Origin: a bacterium
GTDB taxonomy: Bacteria; SZUA-79; Acidulodesulfobacterales; Acidulodesulfobacteraceae
Direction of reading: 5' to 3'
NCBI GenBank assembly: GCA_021803845.1
Contig: JAJZLA010000144.1
Location: 1-5,404 of the forward strand
Length of the DNA stretch: 5,404 bases
Positions 1 to 4,615 of the stretch are shown here, in pieces (within the stretch, counting starts at the first letter, position 1; each line of letters begins with the position of its first letter). The notes beneath the pieces are model-generated. The model worked only from the letters and a program-made list of their open reading frames with translations. It was not told the origin of the DNA and made no database searches. The position numbers were made by a program, and so were the translations under genes.

Positions 1-831
1 TGCGGCTATTCTCCAGAAAGAATAAATCCTGGTGATAAGGAACATACGCTAAAAAAAATCAAGAAAGTGGTAAGCGGCTCTACTAAAGATGCATTGGAAA
101 AAATAAATAAATTATATGGAAGTATTATCGAAGCCGGTATATATACAGTTTCGTCTATAAAAGTGGCTGAGGCGGCCAAGGTTATAGAAAACACGCAAAG
201 AGATATAAATATAGCTTTTATAAACGAACTTGCTGTTATTTTTAATAAAATGGGCATCGATACTCAGGATGTACTTGAGGCTGCCGGAACAAAATGGAAT
301 TTTTTAGGATTTAGACCCGGTCTTGTAGGCGGACACTGTATTGGAGTTGACCCATTTTATCTTACATTTAAGGCTCAACAAATTGGTTATAATCCTGAAA
401 TAATATTGGCCGGAAGGAGGCTTAACGATAATATGGGAATTTTTATAGCTAATAGAGTTATTAAGCTAATGATAAAAAAAGGAAAAAAAATAGAAGGAGC
501 AAATATTTTAATACTTGGAATTACCTTTAAAGAAAATGTACCCGATATTAGAAATAGTAAGGTTATAGATATAATTAAAGAATTGAAAGACTTTGGATGC
601 AAAGTAAATGTGTTCGACCCAATAGCTGATAAAGAGGAAATTAAGAGTGAATACGGAATTAACCTTATAGAAAAAGAAAAAATATATTGTGATAATTACG
701 ATGGTGTCGTTCTTGCAGTTTCTCATAATGAATTTAAAAGCTTTGATTTTTCGTTTTTCAAAAAAAATGACAGTATAATATATGATATTAAAGGGATTAT
801 TGACAGGTCGATAGTTGACGAGAGACTATAA
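1..831 (+). CDS. tviB: UDP-N-acetylhexosamine 6-dehydrogenase (TviB/WbpO-like), 5' end missing
   Basis: This is a nucleotide-sugar dehydrogenase of the UDP-glucose/GDP-mannose dehydrogenase family. It should oxidise C6 of UDP-GlcNAc or UDP-GalNAc to the uronic acid in two NAD-dependent steps in the cytosol. The frame is open from base 1, where it reads [15 protein letters not shown], and stops with TAA at 829-831, so 276 residues are visible. The family usually has about 425, so roughly 150 N-terminal residues with the NAD-binding Rossmann fold lie upstream. Visible residues 54-74 hold the central-domain motif [12 protein letters not shown] (likely catalytic Lys60, Asn64). The catalytic loop [12 protein letters not shown] follows, with nucleophile Cys113 (codon 337-339). 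The C-terminal UDP-binding domain runs from about residue 163 and contains [15 protein letters not shown]. The [14 protein letters not shown] and [12 protein letters not shown] strings match the HexNAc branch (TviB, WbpA/WbpO, WecC) better than UDP-glucose dehydrogenase. GlcNAc versus GalNAc or ManNAc specificity cannot be settled here, so the symbol is a family-level assignment. Confidence 0.93.
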   Translation, partial: CGYSPERINPGDKEHTLKKIKKVVSGSTKDALEKINKLYGSIIEAGIYTVSSIKVAEAAKVIENTQRDINIAFINELAVIFNKMGIDTQDVLEAAGTKWNFLGFRPGLVGGHCIGVDPFYLTFKAQQIGYNPEIILAGRRLNDNMGIFIANRVIKLMIKKGKKIEGANILILGITFKENVPDIRNSKVIDIIKELKDFGCKVNVFDPIADKEEIKSEYGINLIEKEKIYCDNYDGVVLAVSHNEFKSFDFSFFKKNDSIIYDIKGIIDRSIVDERL

Positions 832-832
832 T
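800..832 (+). promoter_or_regulatory. Candidate promoter for the GT4 gene, inside the dehydrogenase 3' end
   Basis: A perfect TATAAT lies at 827-832 and contains the dehydrogenase stop codon TAA (829-831). It ends 6 nt before the ATG at 839, so the predicted transcription start falls at or next to the start codon. A perfect TTGACA is at 800-805, but the spacer is 21 bp, longer than the usual 16-18 for sigma-70. A second TTGACG at 815-820 is too close. The -10 placement is the stronger part of the call. Transcription from upstream would also read the gene. Confidence 0.4.
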
Positions 833-838
833 TTAAAA

Positions 839-1969
839 ATGAAAAATCATAAAATAGTTTTTACATCCAATACCTCTTTTTCGCTTTATAACTTTCGATA
901 CGGAGTTATGAAATATTTAAAAGATAAAGGCTTTGAAGTTATTGCTTTAGCTCCGAAGGATGATTATTCCGATTTACTCAAAAAAAATTTTGAATTTTTC
1001 GAAATAAAAAGTCTTGATAGAAAAGGAACGAATCCCCTTGTCGATTTCAAATTAGTCCTTGAATATATGAAAATTTACAAAATTATAAAACCTGATTTGG
1101 TTTTTAGTTATACGATAAAACCCAATATATACAGTTCTTTCGCTTGCCGTTTCTTAAGAATTAAATACATAAATATGCTTACCGGTCTCGGTTATATATT
1201 TATTAAGGAAAATCTTTTAACAAAATTTATAGAAAATTTGTATAAAACGGCATTCGGAGCTTCTTATAAAGTTTTATTTCAAAATAAGGATGATATGAAG
1301 TTGTTCATAAATAGAAAAATAGTGTTTGAAAATAAAACGATATTGACAAAAAGCTCAGGAATTAATACAACTTATTTTTCCCCTGATTTTTGTAAAGTGA
1401 AAAATAGCGACAATAAATTGATATTCCTTATGATAACAAGACTTTTATGGGATAAAGGAGTTAAAGAATTTGTAGAGGCTGGTAGAATTGTAAAATCTAA
1501 ATATTCAAATACTGAATTTTTGTTGCTTGGGCCGATTGATAAAGATAATCCGTCTGCTGTGTCCGAAATTATAATAAAAGAATGGGCAAATGAAGGGGTT
1601 GCAAAATATCTTGGCGTTAGCAAAGATGTCAGGGACTATATATGTGAGGCAGACGTAGTTGTATTGCCTTCTTATAGAGAAGGCGTGCCGCGTTCTCTTA
1701 TTGAAGCCATGGCTATGGGAAAGCCTATAATAACTACCGATACCTCAGGATGCAGGGATGTTTGCAGGGATGGCGAAAACGGTTTGCTGGTTCCCGTGAA
1801 AGATGCACAAACTTTGTCGGAAGCTATGATAAAAATGATTCAAGTTAAAGAAGAAGGCAGGAAACAAATGGGGCAAAGAGGTAGAAATATCGTTATAGAA
1901 GAATTTGATGAAAAAATAATAATTAAGCAGTATATGAATTTGATAGAAGAAATTTTTGGTAAAATATAG
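839..1969 (+). CDS. GT4-family glycosyltransferase (PglA-like), polysaccharide assembly
   Basis: The product is a 376-residue GT-B-fold retaining glycosyltransferase of family GT4, likely adding a sugar from a nucleotide-sugar donor to a lipid-linked acceptor on the cytosolic side of the inner membrane. The N-terminal acceptor domain (about 1-185) has the start MKNHKIVFTSNTSFSLYNFR, then LDRKGTNPL (59-67), SYTIKPNIY (90-98) and LTGLGYIF (114-121), typical of PglA-type enzymes. The C-terminal donor domain has TRLLWDKGVKEF (200-211) with likely phosphate-binding Arg201 and Lys206. It also has the E-x7-E motif, Glu281 and Glu289, in PSYREGVPRSLIEAMAMG. No membrane segment is seen. A TTG at 815 would add eight residues and overlap the upstream gene; ATG 839 is preferred because family members begin with a short M-K-I-type strand. 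This start has no Shine-Dalgarno but follows TATAAT by 6 nt. The gap to the dehydrogenase is 7 nt. Donor and linkage cannot be read from the sequence. Confidence 0.92.
   Translation: MKNHKIVFTSNTSFSLYNFRYGVMKYLKDKGFEVIALAPKDDYSDLLKKNFEFFEIKSLDRKGTNPLVDFKLVLEYMKIYKIIKPDLVFSYTIKPNIYSSFACRFLRIKYINMLTGLGYIFIKENLLTKFIENLYKTAFGASYKVLFQNKDDMKLFINRKIVFENKTILTKSSGINTTYFSPDFCKVKNSDNKLIFLMITRLLWDKGVKEFVEAGRIVKSKYSNTEFLLLGPIDKDNPSAVSEIIIKEWANEGVAKYLGVSKDVRDYICEADVVVLPSYREGVPRSLIEAMAMGKPIITTDTSGCRDVCRDGENGLLVPVKDAQTLSEAMIKMIQVKEEGRKQMGQRGRNIVIEEFDEKIIIKQYMNLIEEIFGKI
1957..1965 (+). promoter_or_regulatory. Weak extended -10 candidate before the WecA-like gene
   Basis: TGGTAAAAT at 1957-1965 fits the extended -10 form TGnTAnAAT, with a predicted start near 1972 and a leader of about 27 nt that would include the Shine-Dalgarno at 1987-1993. 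TTGATA at 1940-1945 resembles a -35, but its spacer is only 14 bp. The motif lies in the last codons of the GT4 gene, in AT-rich DNA, so chance is plausible. Confidence 0.25.
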
Positions 1970-1984
1970 CAGGTTAATCACAAG

Positions 1985-2002
1985 ATGAGGAAGCTATCTT
2001 GA
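1985..2002 (+). other. Five-codon ORF whose stop overlaps the TTG start
   Basis: ATG AGG AAG CTA TCT TGA encodes MRKLS. Its TGA (2000-2002) shares two bases with the TTG start at 1999-2001, an arrangement like the ATGA overlaps used in translational coupling. It has only a poor Shine-Dalgarno of its own (AGG at 1971-1973), so translation of this mini-ORF is uncertain. It may simply be a by-product of the ribosome binding site sequence. Confidence 0.2.
1987..1993 (+). promoter_or_regulatory. Ribosome binding site deciding the TTG start at 1999
   Basis: GAGGAAG ends 5 nt before TTG 1999, and its GAGG core (1987-1990) is 8 nt from it. This is the only good Shine-Dalgarno in front of any start in the window. 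It supports TTG as the initiation codon, which also begins the protein directly at its first membrane helix. The nearby ATG at 1985 is in another frame and closes after five codons. Confidence 0.65.
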
Positions 2003-2006
2003 TAGC
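1993..2006 (+). repeat. Inverted repeat with the TTG start at its centre
   Basis: GCTATC (1993-1998) and GATAGC (2001-2006) are exact reverse complements separated by TT. In RNA this can fold as a five-pair stem, GCUAU with AUAGC, capped by CUUG, a tetraloop known to be stable in other RNAs. The UUG start codon (1999-2001) would sit in the loop, directly after the Shine-Dalgarno. It could affect initiation, or act at the DNA level as a small operator; neither is shown by the sequence. Confidence 0.5.
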
Positions 2007-3189
2007 GCAAATAATACTTTCTTTTTTTATTTCCTTTTTTGTTATAAGCGGGATAATCCTATATTTTGCAAAAGGCGGGAAGATAGGATTGGACGACTGC
2101 AAAGGCGCTAATTTCAATCCAGATAGTTTAGGTAACAAAGGAAATCAAGAAAATGGAGTAGTAAGAAATGAAGGAGGAGGCAAATGTGGCTCAAAATCTA
2201 AATCTAAACCCGAACCGCAGAAATTTCATATTAAATCAGTCTCAAGGTTGGGCGGCGCAGGGATATTTTCGGCTTTTTTTATCGTCCTTATAATAATCGG
2301 TATGCAGATAAAAGAAACAGATTATATCTACTTGCCTCTTACGGCTTTGCCGGTCTTTCTTATGGGATTTATGGAGGATTTAACTAGAAGGATAAGCCCG
2401 AAATTCAGGCTTCTCGGGGCATTGGTTTCCGCTATTTTAGCCGCCTATTTTCTAAATGCTTATCTCGTAAGAATCGATATAGGATTTATAGACGGACTGC
2501 TTTCCGTCAAAGCCGTGGCGGTAATCTTTACGATATTTGCGGTTACGGGCGTGGCAAATTCGTTTAATATCATAGACGGTTTTAACGGACTGTCTTCCGC
2601 CGTTTCTATTATAATACTTCTCAGTCTAGGCTATATATCTTTTAAGGTTGGCGATATATTTTTAATGAAGGCTTGCCTGATTTTGGCTTTTGCGATATTC
2701 GGTTTTTTTATATGGAATTATCCTTTCGGAAAGATTTTCCTCGGAGACGGCGGGGCTTATTTTATAGGTTTTACTATAGCCGTAGTGTCCGTTCTGCTTG
2801 TTGACGGAAACAAGGCCGTTTCGCCGTGGTTTCCGTTTCTTTTGTGCATATATCCTATTTTCGAAACGTTATTTTCGATGTATAGAAGAAGAGGCAGAAA
2901 AAGCTCCCCTATGGACGCCGATGCGTTTCATCTTCATACGCTTATTTATAAAAGATTAGTTCCTCATATACTGGGCACGGATATAAAAAACAATCAATTA
3001 GCCCGCAATTCCGCAACTTCGCCGTTTCTATGGATGCTTACATCATTCAGCGCCGTTCCCGCGCTTCTGTTCTGGAATAACACTCCGGTTTTGATTGTTT
3101 TTGCGTTTATATTTATAATCGTTTATGTGTGGCTTTATAAAAGTATTGTCGGTTTTAAATTGTGGAAGTTTATAAAGAAAAAGGCTTAA
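1999..3189 (+). CDS. Undecaprenyl-phosphate sugar-1-phosphate transferase (MraY/WecA family)
   Basis: This polytopic inner-membrane enzyme of the glycosyltransferase-4 (MraY/WecA/WbpL) phosphotransferase family should transfer a HexNAc-1-phosphate from UDP-sugar to undecaprenyl phosphate, starting glycan assembly. About 11 hydrophobic segments are seen in 396 residues. Hallmarks in order are QKFHIKSVSRLGGAGIF (74-90), MGFMEDL (122-128), VANSFNIIDGFNGL (185-198), the core KIFLGDGGAYFIGF (245-258, Asp250) and DADAFHLHTLIYKR (306-319). The first acidic pair is Glu126-Asp127 instead of Asp-Asp; from memory this also occurs in related WecA-like proteins. A polar insertion of about 36 residues interrupts the first cytosolic loop between KG (35-36) and PQKFH (73-77). 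The start is TTG at 1999, supported by GAGGAAG at 1987-1993; no in-frame ATG gives the first membrane helix. The gap from the GT4 gene is 29 nt. Base composition is richer in GC than genes 1 and 2. It is not MraY itself, because the usual MraY signatures and mur-cluster neighbours are absent. Confidence 0.92.
   Translation: MIAQIILSFFISFFVISGIILYFAKGGKIGLDDCKGANFNPDSLGNKGNQENGVVRNEGGGKCGSKSKSKPEPQKFHIKSVSRLGGAGIFSAFFIVLIIIGMQIKETDYIYLPLTALPVFLMGFMEDLTRRISPKFRLLGALVSAILAAYFLNAYLVRIDIGFIDGLLSVKAVAVIFTIFAVTGVANSFNIIDGFNGLSSAVSIIILLSLGYISFKVGDIFLMKACLILAFAIFGFFIWNYPFGKIFLGDGGAYFIGFTIAVVSVLLVDGNKAVSPWFPFLLCIYPIFETLFSMYRRRGRKSSPMDADAFHLHTLIYKRLVPHILGTDIKNNQLARNSATSPFLWMLTSFSAVPALLFWNNTPVLIVFAFIFIIVYVWLYKSIVGFKLWKFIKKKA
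2107..2214 (+). other. In-frame polar insertion in the WecA-like transferase
   Basis: These 36 codons (residues 37-72) interrupt what is normally a short cytosolic loop between membrane helix 1 and the QKFH...RxGG motif. The segment is rich in Gly, Asn, Lys, Ser and Glu, has no hydrophobic run, and ends in the tandem SKSKSK encoded by three near-identical six-base units (2191-2208). Flanking family residues on both sides are intact, so it reads as a clean insertion, not a frameshift. Its boundaries are judged from family memory and may be off by a few residues. Confidence 0.6.
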
Positions 3190-3229
3190 TTATTTTTTAT
3201 TCCCCGCAAAACCATCCATCCATAACACC

Positions 3230-3241
3230 ATATTGCAATAT
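3230..3241. repeat. Perfect 12-bp palindrome ATATTGCAATAT, possible operator
   Basis: ATATTGCAATAT equals its own reverse complement. The flanking bases (C on both sides) do not extend it. It sits 33-44 bases upstream of the flippase ATG, so it overlaps the -35 region if transcription starts at that ATG. This is a usual place for a dimeric regulator. No regulator family is recognised from the motif. Confidence 0.4.
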
Positions 3242-3261
3242 CACTTTATTAAAAAATCTAT

Positions 3262-3267
3262 TATAAT
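3262..3267 (+). promoter_or_regulatory. -10 element of a likely leaderless promoter for the flippase
   Basis: TATAAT matches the sigma-70 -10 consensus exactly and is separated from the ATG at 3274 by 6 nt, placing the expected transcription start on or beside the A of the ATG. No Shine-Dalgarno precedes the gene. No good -35 is seen at 16-18 bp spacing; TTGCAA (3233-3238), the core of the palindrome, is 23 bp away. The same TATAAT to ATG distance occurs before the GT4 gene at 839. Confidence 0.5.
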
Positions 3268-3273
3268 ATCAAA

Positions 3274-4575
3274 ATGTTAAAAAAAATCGTAAAAAATGCC
3301 GGAATTTTATTTACGGCAAATGTTATATCTAAAGCGTTAAATTTTGCTTATGTCGTATATCTTGCAAGATATTTAGGCGCAAGCGGTTTCGGTATTATTT
3401 CGTTTGCTTTGGCTTTTGCCCTAATATTAGGGGTTTTTGCCGATTTTGGACTTCAGCCGTTAAGTTTAAGGGAAATATCGAGAAATAAAAACGAAGCAGA
3501 ACGATATTTTTCAAACATTGCGTTAATAAAAATTATTTTAAGCGTTACAATTTTTTTCCTGCTTGTATTCATCGTAAAATGCTTGAATTATTCTCATGAT
3601 ACCGTATATGTTATCTACCTGATAGGTTTAAGCATAATAATAGGTTCTTTTAATAATTTTATTTATGCAGTATATCAGGCAAACGAAGACGTTAAATATA
3701 TGGGTATAGGATATATACTAAACAGCCTGTCTATGCTTGTAGGAATATTAGCAACTGCTTATTTCGATGGCAATATAATTATGTTTTCAGTCGTTTTTCT
3801 AGTTTCCGCCGTAATCGTTTTGTTATATAATTTAACAATTATATCTTACAAATTTTTTAAACCTAAACTGTCGGCAGATTTAAAATTTTGGAAAAAATTA
3901 ATAAAAGAAGCCGTGCCTTTCGGATTAGTGAACGTATTCGTCATTATTTATTTTAAGATAGATTCCGTAATGCTTGGAACTATGAAAACACAGAAAATAG
4001 TCGGATATTATAACGCGTCCTATAGAATTATAGACGTGTTGACGGCATTATTTCCAAGTATTATATTTTCGGTCGTGTATCCTAAAATGTCAGCATATAT
4101 AGAATTGCCTGAAAAGCTTAAAAGCATATATATCGTTTCTTTTAAAATATCTTTAATTATAGGCCTGATTATTTCGATTGTAACCGTTTTTTTTGCGCAT
4201 TATTTTATTCTTTTAATTTACGGTTACGGTTATCACGAAGGAGCAGATTCGTTAAAGATTTTAATTTGGGCTTTTTTCTTTATATGTATAAGCTCCATAA
4301 CGAGCAGCCTTATAAGTTCCGTAAACAAACAAAGGCTTGTTACCATAACGGCTGGAGTAGGCGCCGTAATAAATATCGGTTTGAATTTTCTTTTAATTCC
4401 AAGATTTAGCTTAAACGGAGCCGCTTTTGCTACAGTAATAACCGAACTGATTATGTTTTTAATATATTTTGCAAATATGATAAAATTTTTAAAATTTAAT
4501 AGGTCGGATGTGTTGTCTTTATTTAATTTCTCAATCGGCAGTATAAAAAATATTATAGAAATTATAAAAAAATAA
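3274..4575 (+). CDS. Wzx-type lipid-linked oligosaccharide flippase
   Basis: The product is a 433-residue integral membrane protein of the polysaccharide-biosynthesis/MOP exporter superfamily (Wzx/RfbX type). It should flip the undecaprenyl-diphosphate-linked repeat unit from the cytosolic to the periplasmic face. About 12 hydrophobic helices are seen, near residues 11-30, 38-58, 82-102, 110-134, 142-164, 168-190, 213-235, 250-270, 286-310, 326-348, 354-375 and 382-404. Family signatures are ARYLGASGFGIISFALAF (31-48) with the following DFGLQPLSLREISR (57-70), KIDSVMLG (228-235) with GYYNASYRI (244-252), and RFSLNGAAFATVITE (377-391) near the C-terminus. The length is normal for Wzx. The ATG at 3274 has no Shine-Dalgarno; a perfect TATAAT ends 6 nt upstream. 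Codons 2-5 contain an A8 tract (3279-3286). Substrate specificity cannot be predicted, but the neighbouring initiating transferase and glycosyltransferases fit a Wzx/Wzy-type pathway. Confidence 0.93.
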   Translation: MLKKIVKNAGILFTANVISKALNFAYVVYLARYLGASGFGIISFALAFALILGVFADFGLQPLSLREISRNKNEAERYFSNIALIKIILSVTIFFLLVFIVKCLNYSHDTVYVIYLIGLSIIIGSFNNFIYAVYQANEDVKYMGIGYILNSLSMLVGILATAYFDGNIIMFSVVFLVSAVIVLLYNLTIISYKFFKPKLSADLKFWKKLIKEAVPFGLVNVFVIIYFKIDSVMLGTMKTQKIVGYYNASYRIIDVLTALFPSIIFSVVYPKMSAYIELPEKLKSIYIVSFKISLIIGLIISIVTVFFAHYFILLIYGYGYHEGADSLKILIWAFFFICISSITSSLISSVNKQRLVTITAGVGAVINIGLNFLLIPRFSLNGAAFATVITELIMFLIYFANMIKFLKFNRSDVLSLFNFSIGSIKNIIEIIKK

Positions 4576-4576
4576 T

Positions 4577-4604
4577 TTGAAAAATAATAAACGGTTTTTA
4601 AAAT
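4577..4604 (+). promoter_or_regulatory. Candidate promoter for the GT9 gene with a very short leader
   Basis: TTGAAA (4577-4582) and TAAAAT (4599-4604) each match five of six consensus bases and are 16 bp apart. The predicted start near 4611 would leave a leader of about 5 nt before ATG 4616, too short for a Shine-Dalgarno, and none is present. The region is AT-rich, so matches of this quality can arise by chance. Read-through from the flippase gene is the alternative. Confidence 0.35.
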
Positions 4605-4615
4605 AATTGCTATAT

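Larger units (their letters stand above)
3190..3273 (+). other. Largest intergenic gap, with palindrome and short tandem repeat
   Basis: This 84-nt spacer between the WecA-like gene and the flippase is the longest non-coding stretch. It contains a CCAT triplet repeat (3212-3223), a perfect 12-bp palindrome (3230-3241) and a TATAAT (3262-3267). No convincing GC stem followed by a T run is present, so no terminator is called. The content suggests a control point where transcription of the flippase can start independently. Confidence 0.5.

Noticed and set aside
6..257. Minus-strand open frames, for example at 6-257, 387-602, 1372-1623 and 1745-1981
   Set aside because: They lie fully or almost fully opposite well-supported genes, have no recognisable domains, and look like antisense shadows of AT-rich coding DNA.
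474..490. A7-GG-A8 tract in the dehydrogenase as a phase-variation site
   Set aside because: It encodes IKKGKKI at the expected domain junction, and runs of this length are common in this AT-rich DNA. No evidence of length variation is available.
800..820. TTGAC direct repeat (800-804 and 815-819) as a regulator site
   Set aside because: It lies in coding sequence where I-D and V-D codons produce it, and no third copy or spacing rule supports binding.
815..838. TTG at 815 as the start of the GT4 gene, adding MTRDYNLK
   Set aside because: It overlaps the dehydrogenase by 17 bases, has only a weak AGG upstream, and the added residues do not match the family's N-terminal strand, which begins at MKNHKIVF.
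1751..1772. Direct repeat TGCAGGGATG twice with a 12-base period in the GT4 gene
   Set aside because: It encodes CRDVCRD within the ordinary family segment GCR-x-V-x-x-DG-x-NG. Aligned by eye it adds no residues, so it is not a duplication.
3177..3200. Possible terminator after the WecA-like gene (A run, GGCTT, T run)
   Set aside because: Only A-T pairs could form and there is no GC stem before the T run.
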